Made by a program: the position numbers and the translations under genes. A stretch of DNA of 64,000 nucleotides from contig NZ_CP194857.1 in the NCBI RefSeq assembly GCF_051020515.1, forward strand, positions 3,534,001 through 3,598,000, read 5' to 3'. Below, piece by piece: positions 27,080-37,685 of the stretch. The DNA is from CALKWS01 sp051020515 (GTDB taxonomy: Bacteria > Actinomycetota > Actinomycetes > Actinomycetales > Beutenbergiaceae). Under the pieces are notes generated by a model. The model was not told the origin of the DNA and did not search any database. It saw only the letters and a list, made by a program, of their open reading frames with translations. Within the stretch, counting starts at the first letter, position 1; each line of letters starts with the position of its first letter.

Positions 27080-28026
27080 TCCCGGCCCAGGTCGCGGTGG
27101 ACGACACCGGCGCGTTGACCGCGGGATCGCAACTCCGCGGCCATCGCCTCACTCAGCGCGACGGACCGGTGCTTACCGCCGGTACATCCGATCGCGATGG
27201 TCACGTACGGTTTCTGCTCGCGCAGGTACCCGTCCAGCACCGGCTCGATGGCATCGATGTACCGGGTGATGAAGTCGGAGGCCCCGGGCAGGGACAGGAC
27301 GTAGTCCCGGACCGGCTCGTCCTTGCCGGTGAGGTGGCGCAACTCGGTGACCCAATAGGGGTTGGACAGGAATCGCACGTCCACCACATGGTCGGCGTCC
27401 AGCGGGAGCCCGTACTTGAAACCGAACGAGACCACGGTGATCTTCAGGCTCTGGTCGCTCTCCTCGGCAAGCAGTTCACGTACTGCTCGGGCCAGGTCGT
27501 GCACCGAGGTGTTGGAGGTGTCGATCAGCACGTCGGAGCGTCTGCGCAGGTTGTCCAGCAGCCCGCGCTCCTCCTTGATCCCATCCAGGAGCCTGCCCTC
27601 CCCTTGCAACGGGTGCGGGCGGCGGACCTGCTCGAACCGGCGCACCAGGACCTCGTCACCGGCGTCGAGGAAGATGAGCCGGTACTCCACACCGCGCCGG
27701 CGAAGGTCGTTGAGCACCTCGATCAGGTCGGCGAAGAACTCCCGGGAACGCACATCCACCACCGCGGCCAGGCGGCGTACCCCGCCCTCGTTCGAGGTCA
27801 TCATCCCGGCCAGGGCCAGCAGCATCCGGGGTGGCATGTTGTCCACCACGTACCAGTCCATGTCCTCCAGCACCGCAGCGGCGCGGGAGCGCCCGGCTCC
27901 GGACATGCCGGTGATGATGATGATCTCCGGCCGGGTGTCCTCCGGAGGCGGCGTCTGCTCTTCCAGCAGTGGGATTCCCCGGGGGAACGTGGAGGGCGCC
28001 TGATCCCCCGGCTCTTCGGTGCTCAT
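27076..28026 (-). CDS. rapZ: RNase adapter / nucleotide-binding protein RapZ
   Basis: RapZ-family P-loop protein of 316 residues: IIIITGMSGAGRSRAA is the Walker A-like motif (note Arg-Ser where GKS/GKT is usual), with YVVDNMPP. The C-terminal domain carries HVVDVRFLSNPYWVTELR and TIAIGCTGGKHRSVAL. In E. coli RapZ directs GlmZ RNA cleavage and senses amino-sugar synthesis; in Gram-positives its role is less clear. It starts four bases after the uvrC stop, giving the uvrC-rapZ-yvcK-whiA order. Confidence 0.93.
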   Translation of the reverse strand: MSTEEPGDQAPSTFPRGIPLLEEQTPPPEDTRPEIIIITGMSGAGRSRAAAVLEDMDWYVVDNMPPRMLLALAGMMTSNEGGVRRLAAVVDVRSREFFADLIEVLNDLRRRGVEYRLIFLDAGDEVLVRRFEQVRRPHPLQGEGRLLDGIKEERGLLDNLRRRSDVLIDTSNTSVHDLARAVRELLAEESDQSLKITVVSFGFKYGLPLDADHVVDVRFLSNPYWVTELRHLTGKDEPVRDYVLSLPGASDFITRYIDAIEPVLDGYLREQKPYVTIAIGCTGGKHRSVALSEAMAAELRSRGQRAGVVHRDLGRE

Positions 28027-28030
28027 GCCA

Positions 28031-30234
28031 CTAGGTTCTCACGCCATCGCCACCAGGTGGCGGGTTCGGGACGCCGCCCGTGCCCGGCGTTGCCGCCGAG
28101 GGGGGTGCCGTCCCGGCTGCGACGGAGCCCCCGGGCCCGCCAGGGTCCGTGGTGTCCTCGTCGGAGTCAGGATTGAGCACGGCATGGACGGTTCGGGCGA
28201 GCCCGGGACCGATCCCGGGCACGGCCAGGATCTGGTCCACCGACGCGGCGCGCAGCTTCTTCACCGACCCGAACTCGGTCAGCAGCGCCTGCTGACGGGC
28301 CGGCCCCAGTCCGGGGATGGCATCGAGCACCGAGCGGGTCATCGCCTTGCTGCGCCGCTTTCGGTGGTGGGCGATCGCGAAGCGATGTGCTTCGTCCCGG
28401 ATGCGCTGGAGCAGGAAGAGAGCGTCGGAGGTGCGGGGCAGCACCAGCGGGTAGTCCTCGCCCGGTAGCCACACCTCCTCCAACCGTTTGGCCAGGCCCA
28501 CCACGGAGACATCCCCGATGCCCAGGTCGTCCAACGCTCGAACGGCAGCAGCCACCTGGGGGGCGCCGCCGTCGACCACCACCAGTTGCGGCGGGTAGGC
28601 GAACCGTTTCTGGGGCCGTGCCGCTGGGGCGGCCGAGGACGCCTCCCCCGGTGTGAGGGCCCGGGGTGGTGCCTGGTCGGGCGCCGAGGCCGCCCGTGCC
28701 GTGCTTCCGGGGTCGGCGTGCGGCTGGGTGAGCAGGTCCGGTCGCGGAACGGACGGATCCGGCCCGGGTGCACCGTCCTCCACTGCGGCAGCGACGTCGT
28801 CGTCCTCGGTTCCCGACCCCCGCACCCCGGCCAGGTAGCGCCGGAAGCGGCGGCTGAGCACCTCATACATCGCCTCGGTGTCATCGCGGGCACCGTCGCC
28901 GTGGGCGCCGCGGACCACGAAGTGGCGGTACTCGCTCTTGCGGGCCAGGCCGTCCTCGAACACCACCATCGAGGCCACCTGCTCACTGCCGGCGGTGTGG
29001 GAGATGTCGTAGCACTCGATCCGGAGCGGTGAGGTCGGCAGATCCAGGTGCTCCTGGAGTTGGGCCAGCGCGTGGGATCGGGCCGTCAGGTCACCGGCGC
29101 GGCGGGTCTTGTGCAACGCCAGAGCCTGCTGGGCGTTGGCCTCCACCGTCTCGGCCAGCCGCCGCTTGTCCCCGCGCCGCGCCACCCGCACACTCACGTT
29201 CGCCCCGCGCAGGCTCCGCAGCCACTGCTGTACCTGGGCGAGGTTGTCCGGCTCGGCCGGAACGATCACCTCCCGGGGTACCGCCTGCGGATCGGTGGTG
29301 CCCCCGTAGACCTGCTGGAGCAGCCGTTCGACCAACTCACCCTCGGACAGGTCCTCCACTCGCGCTCGGTGACCCACCCACGCTGGCCGCGGATCCGCCC
29401 GCCCCGGACGTGGAACACCTGGACCGAGGCCTCCAGTTCGTCGGCGGCCATCGCGAACACGTCGGCGTCGGTGCCATCGGGCAGCACCACAGCGTTCTTC
29501 TCCACCACCTTGCGCAAGGCGCCCAGGTCATCGCGCAGCCGTGCGGCACGCTCGTAGTCCTGCTCGGCCGCCGCCGCGCGCATCTGCGCCTCGAGGCGGC
29601 GCTCGAACTGCGCGGTGTTCCCCGCCATGAAGTCACAGAAGTCCTCGGCCAGATCCCGGTGCTCCTCCGGCGAGATCCAGCCCACGCACGGGGCCGCGCA
29701 CTTGCCGATATAGCCCAGCAGGCACGGGCGCCCGGCGGCCTTGGCCCGTTTGAACACCCCCGCCGAACATGAGCGGATCGGGAACACCCGCAGGAGCAGA
29801 TCGACCGTCTCCCGGATCGCCCAGGCGTGGGAATAGGGACCGAAGTAGCGGGTGCCGGGCCGCTTCGCGCCGCGCATCACCTGCACTCTGGGGAACTCCT
29901 CACCCATGGTCACGGCAAGGAACGGGTAGGACTTGTCGTCGCGGTACTTGACGTTGAACCTGGGGTCGAACTCCTTGATCCAGGCGTACTCCAGCGCCAG
30001 GGACTCCACCTCGGTGCTCACCACGGTCCAGTCCACGGAGGCGGCGGTGGTCACCATCTGCTGGGTGCGCTGGTGCAGGCCGGCGAGGTTGCCGAAGTAA
30101 CTCGACAGGCGCGAACGCAGGTTCTTCGCCTTGCCCACGTACACGACCCGCCCGTGGGAGTCCAGGAAGCGGTACACCCCCGGTGACTCGGGAATCTCCC
30201 CGGGACGGGGACGGTAGGTCGAGGGATCAGCCAC
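28031..30234 (-). CDS. uvrC: excinuclease ABC subunit C, one apparent frameshift
   Basis: UvrC makes both incisions in nucleotide excision repair. The N-terminal GIY-YIG nuclease is SPGVYRFLDSHGRVVYVGKA; the Zn-like site CLLGYIGKCAAPC and the UVR motif EQDYERAARLRDDL follow. The RNase H-like half has RIECYDISHTAGSEQVAS and VVDGGAPQVAAA, and a C-terminal (HhH)2 domain. The frame breaks at about 29359, where one base restores GWVTEREVEDLSEGELVERL. A low-complexity insert of about 70 residues, rich in Pro, Asp and Ala, splits the endonuclease half, and the tail is also long; the total is about 734 residues. GTG 30234 has a leaderless-type box ahead. Confidence 0.9.
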
Positions 30235-30240
30235 GGTTCC

Positions 30241-30246
30241 ACCCTA
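30241..30246 (-). promoter_or_regulatory. -10 box TAGGGT of leaderless uvrC promoter
   Basis: TAGGGT is six bases before GTG 30234 within the 51-base spacer after uvrA. This would let uvrC-rapZ-yvcK-whiA be transcribed independently of uvrA. No LexA box of good quality overlaps it. Confidence 0.45.
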
Positions 30247-30285
30247 GTTCGACCCGCGCGCGGACAGCGCCGGGGTAAGGGCGGC

Positions 30286-33237
<2,952 letters not shown>

Positions 33238-33244
33238 GTCGCCA

Positions 33245-33282
33245 ATGGTAAACGCTGGCACCGACATCGTACAACTGTTCGA
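33245..33282 (-). promoter_or_regulatory. uvrA promoter with overlapping LexA (SOS) box
   Basis: On the minus strand TACCAT (33250-33245) is the -10 box, seven bases before GTG 33237. Seventeen bases further up is a -35-like TTGTACG inside TCGAACAGTTGTACGA (33282-33267). This differs at one base from the actinobacterial SOS box TCGAAC-N4-GTTCGA. LexA bound there would cover the -35, so DNA-damage induction of uvrA is predicted. Confidence 0.7.
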
Positions 33283-33341
33283 CGGCGTGCGTTCGGCCAC
33301 ACCGCGCGCGCCGGGCATCTGCGGTGCACCGGCCGCACCGG

Positions 33342-33347
33342 CACAAT
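33342..33347 (+). promoter_or_regulatory. -10-like CACAAT of a possible leaderless promoter
   Basis: CACAAT lies six bases before ATG 33354. It differs from TANNNT only at the first base. It is divergent from uvrA with the SOS box in between. Confidence 0.3.
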
Positions 33348-33353
33348 GGGTCG

Positions 33354-34037
33354 ATGAACACCTCCGCAGACTTCGTCCCCGGCCACGCCGAGCCCGGGGG
33401 TCCCAGCATCGCGTGGGACCTGGGCGTCGTGCAGATCCGCAAGGCCTCGGTATCGGAGCAGGACAACAACGCCTACCTGCTCACCGAGACTTCCTCCGGA
33501 GCGCACCTTCTCATCGACGCCGCCGATGATGCCCACCGACTGTGCGCGCTGCTCGCCGAGCCCGGCCCCGCCGGCGAGGTCGCCGCGATCGTGACCACGC
33601 ACCAGCACTGGGACCACCACCGGGCCCTCCCGGCCCTGGTCGAGCACACCGGTGCGCCCGCCCTGGCGGGAGCCGACGACGCCGCTGCGCTGCCCGTGCC
33701 CGTGCACCGTCACCTCCAGCACGGGGACCACGTGCGGCTGGGCACGCAGCATCTGGACGTGATCGGACTGCGCGGCCACACCCCCGGGTCGGTTGCGCTG
33801 GCCTGGACCGACACCAGCAGCGGGGTGGTGCACCTCTTCACCGGCGACAGCCTGTTCCCCGGGGGGGTGGGCCGAACCACGAGCGAGGAGGACTTCGACT
33901 CACTGCTCACCGATGTGCAGACCAGGATCTTCGACGTCTACGGCGACGATGCCGTGGTCCACCCCGGGCACGGCGACAACACCACCCTGGGCGCCGAACG
34001 TCCTCAACTGGACCACTGGCGCGAACGCCGGTGGTGA
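33354..34037 (+). CDS. MBL-fold metallo-hydrolase (glyoxalase II-like)
   Basis: This 227-residue beta-lactamase-fold hydrolase shows the metal-binding set of the superfamily: TTHQHWDHHRAL (HxHxDH), the later His in LRGHTPGSVAL, the bridging Asp in HLFTGDSLFPGG and a final His in VVHPGHGDNTT. The VHPGHG ending and GHTPGS are typical of glyoxalase II-like thioesterases, frequent beside uvrA in actinobacteria. The thioester substrate (for example a mycothiol conjugate) is not known. No signal peptide, so cytosolic. Confidence 0.85.
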   Translation: MNTSADFVPGHAEPGGPSIAWDLGVVQIRKASVSEQDNNAYLLTETSSGAHLLIDAADDAHRLCALLAEPGPAGEVAAIVTTHQHWDHHRALPALVEHTGAPALAGADDAAALPVPVHRHLQHGDHVRLGTQHLDVIGLRGHTPGSVALAWTDTSSGVVHLFTGDSLFPGGVGRTTSEEDFDSLLTDVQTRIFDVYGDDAVVHPGHGDNTTLGAERPQLDHWRERRW

Positions 34038-34048
34038 GCCTCGCGTAC

Positions 34049-34054
34049 TAAGGT
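34049..34054 (+). promoter_or_regulatory. -10 box TAAGGT of leaderless YciI promoter
   Basis: TAAGGT is followed by six bases and ATG 34061, so the transcript should start on the start codon. Confidence 0.5.
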
Positions 34055-34060
34055 CGGCGC

Positions 34061-34354
34061 ATGACGATCTTCGCCGTCGAGTACATCTATGACGTCCAGC
34101 GCACCGAGGACCTGAACGAACTGCGGCCCTCGCACCGGGAGTTCCTCGGGAGGCTGCACGACGAGGGCACGCTCCTGGCCTCCGGACCATGGCTGGACAA
34201 TGCGGCCCCGGGTGCCCTGCTGATCCTGCGCGGCGAGTCCGACGCCGAGGTGTCCCGGCTACTCGACGACGACCCGTTCCAGCGGGCCAAGTTGATCACG
34301 CACCGTACCTTGCGTGCCTGGAAGCCGGTTTTCGGGCCGTTCGAGGACGACTGA
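34061..34354 (+). CDS. YciI-like ferredoxin-fold protein
   Basis: This small protein of 97 residues belongs to the YciI/YCII-related family: FAVEYIYDVQRTEDLNELRP, then HREFLGRLHDEGTLLASGPW with the conserved His, Gly and Pro of the putative active site, and a C-terminal strand WKPVFG. The fold is a dimeric alpha-beta barrel; catalytic function is unproven for most members. It ends seven bases from the convergent TerC gene with no terminator between. Confidence 0.85.
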   Translation: MTIFAVEYIYDVQRTEDLNELRPSHREFLGRLHDEGTLLASGPWLDNAAPGALLILRGESDAEVSRLLDDDPFQRAKLITHRTLRAWKPVFGPFEDD

Positions 34355-34361
34355 GCAATTC

Positions 34362-35375
34362 TCAGTTCCCCAGTGCCCGCGGTGGTTTCACCGGCTTGGG
34401 CTTACCCTTCCGCCGGCGTCCGATGGTCAACGAGGCCACCGTGGTGACGATCAGGATGCTCAGGACCGCCAGCAGGGAGACATTCGTCGGGATCTCCGGC
34501 ACCACCTCGATCGGCTCACCGCTGTTGAGGAAGGGCAGGTCGTTCTCGTGCAGAGCGTGGATGATGGCCTTCACCCCGATCAGCGTCAGGATCGCGGCGA
34601 GTCCGTAATGCAGGTAGACGAGCTTGTCGAGGAGCCCGTCGATCAGGAAGTAGAGCTGGCGCAGGCCCAGCAGTGCGAACGCGTTCGCGGTGAGGACCAG
34701 GTAGGTCTCCTGGGTGACGGTGAAGATCGCGGGGATGGAGTCCACCGCGAACAGGACGTCGGCAGACCCGATCGCGATCATCACGATCAACATCGGGGTG
34801 ACGTACAGGAGGCCGTCCTGCCGGACGAAGAGTTTGTCGTCGGCGTAGTCGTCGGTGGTCCGGAACAGCCGGCGCACCAGACGCAGCATGGCGTTCTCCT
34901 GGTACTCCCCCTCCTGTTCCGAATCCTGGCGCAACTGACCGATCGCCACCCAGATCAGGAATGCGCCGAAGATGTAGAAGATCCAGGCGAACTCGTTGAC
35001 CGCGGCGGCGCCGACGAAGATGAAGATCGTGCGCAGCACCAGCGCGATGACGATGCCGATCAACAGCACCTTCTGCTGGTACTGCCGCGGCACCCGGAAA
35101 CTCGACAGGATCAGCACGAACACGAACAGGTTGTCCACACTCAGTGACTTCTCCAGCACGTAGCCGCTGAAGTACTGCTGGCCGTACTCCGAGCCCCAGG
35201 TGACCCACACCACGACGCCGAAGATCAGCGCGATGAGCACGTAAGCGGCAGACCAGAGGCCCGCTTCCCTCAGCTGGGGCTCATGCGCCTTGCGCACGTG
35301 ACCGAGGAAGTCGACCAAGAGCATGGCCAGGATGACCCCGACCGTGACACCCCACACCCACAGGGGCACATCCAT
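34362..35375 (-). CDS. TerC/Alx-family membrane protein, probable manganese exporter
   Basis: This 337-residue integral membrane protein of the TerC family has about nine hydrophobic segments and the two acidic-rich membrane motifs of the family: YVLEKSLSVDNLFVFVLILS and GSADVLFAVDSIPAIFTVT. These conserved Asp/Asn residues are thought to bind metal. Members linked to the yybP-ykoY riboswitch act in Mn(II) efflux or metal loading of exported proteins. ATG 35375 has GGAGGTTAGGT ahead, and the Mn riboswitch lies 34 bases upstream, so high Mn should raise expression. Tellurite resistance is only a historical name. Confidence 0.88.
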   Translation of the reverse strand: MDVPLWVWGVTVGVILAMLLVDFLGHVRKAHEPQLREAGLWSAAYVLIALIFGVVVWVTWGSEYGQQYFSGYVLEKSLSVDNLFVFVLILSSFRVPRQYQQKVLLIGIVIALVLRTIFIFVGAAAVNEFAWIFYIFGAFLIWVAIGQLRQDSEQEGEYQENAMLRLVRRLFRTTDDYADDKLFVRQDGLLYVTPMLIVMIAIGSADVLFAVDSIPAIFTVTQETYLVLTANAFALLGLRQLYFLIDGLLDKLVYLHYGLAAILTLIGVKAIIHALHENDLPFLNSGEPIEVVPEIPTNVSLLAVLSILIVTTVASLTIGRRRKGKPKPVKPPRALGN

Positions 35376-35408
35376 ACCTAACCTCCGGCGACACTCACGA
35401 TGGGCACC

Positions 35409-35521
35409 GGAGGTCTCTCCCACCCACACTCGTGGGCTGGCGGCACCGGATGGGCACCTACGCTCATCGTGATGACGACGCCGCCATGGTCGGGATACTC
35501 CCCTCCAACGGGCTCACGCTA
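35409..35521 (-). promoter_or_regulatory. yybP-ykoY manganese riboswitch with -10 box
   Basis: Read on the minus strand, the leader of the TerC gene starts with GGAGG followed by GGAGTA (5' arm of P1 and L1, giving the conserved GGGGAGTA). A GTCGTCATCAC segment and a GGTGCC stem follow, and it ends GGGAGAGACCTCC (L3 plus the 3' arm of P1). The GGAGG/CCTCC P1 and both conserved loops are those of the yybP-ykoY class, which binds Mn(II). The aptamer is about 98 nt (35506-35409). A TAGCGT box at 35521-35516 places the transcription start just before P1. Confidence 0.85.
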
Positions 35522-35616
35522 ACAGGTGCCCGCGCAGTTCGGCACCCGCAAGCCCCTGTCACCTCCATCACAGCGGGACCGACGCGGTTGGTCAACGAGC
35601 TCCGAAGCGAGCCGAC

Positions 35617-35631
35617 CGAAGGTAACCTTCG
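35617..35631 (+). promoter_or_regulatory. palindromic operator of the first RpiR regulator
   Basis: CGAAGGT-A-ACCTTCG is a perfect 7-base inverted repeat with a one-base centre, 49 bases before GTG 35680. It contains TAACCT, a possible -10 box, so a bound regulator would block the promoter. Autoregulation by the adjacent RpiR/MurR-type protein is inferred from position only. The sequence does not resemble the operator pair in front of the second RpiR gene. Confidence 0.5.
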
Positions 35632-35679
35632 TACATCCCGCGGCTCGCTACCTCGAACCCACCACCCGGAGGCCTCCAC

Positions 35680-36555
35680 GTGAGCATCCAGTCACAGATC
35701 CAGGCCAAACGCGGCTTCCTGGCCCCTTCGATGCAGCGAGTGGCCGATGTCATCCTGACCGACCCCCACGTGGTCCTGGAAGGCACGATCTCCGAACTCG
35801 CGCGCCGCTCGTCGACGTCGGAGACCACAATCGTGCGGTTCTGTCGGACCCTCGGGCTGCACGGCTATGTGCAGTTGCGCCTGGCCCTGGCCACCGAGAT
35901 GGGCCGCGAGGATGCACGCCGCCTGGACACCTCCTTCCACGGGGCGGACCTGACCGGGGGCGCGGAGGCCGACGACACGTCCCTGGGGTCGATGATCGCC
36001 ACCATCGGTTTCACCGAGAGCCTGGGCATCGAGGAGACCATCGCGAAACTGGACCTCGGGGTCCTGGAACAGGTGGTCTCGGCCATCGACCGAGCGGACC
36101 GCATCTCCGTCTACGGCGTCAGCGCGTCCGGCTGGTCGGCGGCAGACCTGCACCGCAAGCTCTTCCGGATCGGGCGCCACTCGTCCCACTTCGTCGACGG
36201 CCACGAGGCGGTCCTGTCCACCGCGTTGATGCGGCCCGGCGACGTGGCGATCGGCCTCTCCCACCGTGGCACGACCACGGAGGTGATCGGCTTTCTCGCC
36301 GCAGCCAAGAGCCGGGGGGCCACCACGGTCGGGATCACCAACGTGGCCGGGTCTCCGGTCGCCACAACCTCCGACCTCACCCTGTTCACCAGCGTGCGCG
36401 AATCCCAGTTCCGGGCCGGTCCGATGGCCTCCCGGACCGCGCAACTCGTGCTGGTGGACTGCGTCTTCGTGGGTGTGGCCCAGCGCCGGCTGGATGACTC
36501 GGTTGCGGCCCTCCGGGACACCTACGACACGGTTGCCAAGTACCGGCAGACGTGA
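35680..36555 (+). CDS. RpiR/MurR-family regulator with SIS domain
   Basis: This 291-residue transcription factor has an N-terminal RpiR helix-turn-helix (APSMQRVADVILTDPHV, TISELARRSSTSETTIVRFC) and a C-terminal SIS sugar-phosphate-binding domain (RISVYGVSASGWSAADLHRK, VAIGLSHRGTTTEVIGFLA). MurR-type members answer to MurNAc-6-phosphate. GTG 35680 has CCGGAGG seven bases ahead. The stop shares a base with the ATG of the serine hydrolase gene, so the two are coupled and form one operon facing murQ. Confidence 0.9.
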   Translation: MSIQSQIQAKRGFLAPSMQRVADVILTDPHVVLEGTISELARRSSTSETTIVRFCRTLGLHGYVQLRLALATEMGREDARRLDTSFHGADLTGGAEADDTSLGSMIATIGFTESLGIEETIAKLDLGVLEQVVSAIDRADRISVYGVSASGWSAADLHRKLFRIGRHSSHFVDGHEAVLSTALMRPGDVAIGLSHRGTTTEVIGFLAAAKSRGATTVGITNVAGSPVATTSDLTLFTSVRESQFRAGPMASRTAQLVLVDCVFVGVAQRRLDDSVAALRDTYDTVAKYRQT

Positions 36556-37685
36556 TGGACGGCCTGGAGGCGACCCTGCAACGGGCTCTGGACTCGGCAA
36601 CGCTGGCCGCGCGCGTCCCGGTCACGCCACCGGGTCGCCACGGCGAGCCGGGTGCGGAACCACGAAGGGGTACACCGGCTGCGCACGCGGTGATCGCACA
36701 CCGGGGTCATGTCGTGGCGACGGCGCACGCCGGTGCCGCTGAACTCTTCACGCCCGACGGCGGCCTGCTCGCCGACCCACGCCCGCTGGGTCCCGGCGAT
36801 GTCTTCGACCTCGCCTCGCTGACCAAGGTGCTCGTCGCGGCGACCGCGCTGACCCAGGTGCGCTCCGGCGTCATCGGCTTGGAGGATCCGGTAGTGCGGC
36901 ACCTGCCGGCGTTCACCGGCGACGGGCGCGAGGACGTGCTGGTGCGCCACCTGCTCCTCCACACCTCCGGCCTGCCCGCGATGTTCGAGCACTGGGACAC
37001 TCCGGCGCACCGGGGCGAGCGGGTCGCGGTGGTGCTCAGCCAGCGCCTGCGGCACCGGGCCGGCCGCGTGCACACCTACTCGTGCGTGGGCTACCAGGTA
37101 CTCGGCCTCCTGCTCGAGCAGGCCACGGGGCGCCCGCTGCCGGAGTTGCTGGCGCGGGAGGTCACCGGGCCCCTGGGCATGGCCGATACCGGCTACCACC
37201 CCGCCGAACCCGACCGGGTGGTGCCCACCGAGTACCAGCACGACCCGGCCCGGGGGCTGGTACGCGGCCAGGTGCACGACGAGGCCGCGTGGGTGCTGGG
37301 CGGCGCCGGGAACGCCGGGGTCTTCGCCACCGCTGCCGATGTCCTGACCTTCGCCGAGGCGATCCGTACCCCGACCGGCCCGATCGATGACGCCGTGCGC
37401 AACCTCCTCAGCACCGATCTGCTCGATGCCCGCGGGCGCGTCGCCGCCGGGTTCGGCCAGGCCGTCGGTCTACGGGTGGGCGACGCCTCGTTCATGGGCG
37501 TCGACGCCGACGGGCTTCTCGGGCACACCGGATTCACCGGCACCTCGCTGGTCATCGACCCGGCCCGGGAACTGTCGGTGGTCCTGCTGACGAACCGGGT
37601 GCACCCCTACCGCTCGGCGTTCACGGTGATGGGGTTGCGTCGAGCCGTGGTGGAGTTGGCCCAGGCATGGGTGGATCGGGCCTGA
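36555..37685 (+). CDS. serine beta-lactamase-fold hydrolase, AmiE-like
   Basis: This 376-residue class-C beta-lactamase/penicillin-binding fold protein has the SxxK motif in FDLASLTKVLVAATAL, the second motif as HTYSCVGYQVLGLLLE (Tyr-x-Cys where Tyr-x-Asn is usual), and the third as GLLGHTGFTGTSL (HTG in place of KTG). There is no signal peptide. B. subtilis AmiE, an N-acetylmuramyl-L-alanine amidase encoded beside murQ, belongs to the same fold. By its place between an RpiR regulator and murQ this protein may remove peptides from MurNAc inside the cell. Esterase activity is an alternative. Its stop abuts the murQ stop. Confidence 0.82.
   Translation: MDGLEATLQRALDSATLAARVPVTPPGRHGEPGAEPRRGTPAAHAVIAHRGHVVATAHAGAAELFTPDGGLLADPRPLGPGDVFDLASLTKVLVAATALTQVRSGVIGLEDPVVRHLPAFTGDGREDVLVRHLLLHTSGLPAMFEHWDTPAHRGERVAVVLSQRLRHRAGRVHTYSCVGYQVLGLLLEQATGRPLPELLAREVTGPLGMADTGYHPAEPDRVVPTEYQHDPARGLVRGQVHDEAAWVLGGAGNAGVFATAADVLTFAEAIRTPTGPIDDAVRNLLSTDLLDARGRVAAGFGQAVGLRVGDASFMGVDADGLLGHTGFTGTSLVIDPARELSVVLLTNRVHPYRSAFTVMGLRRAVVELAQAWVDRA

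Noticed and set aside
30241..30260. LexA box at uvrC
   Set aside because: Only the right half GTTCGA fits; the left half matches three of six bases.
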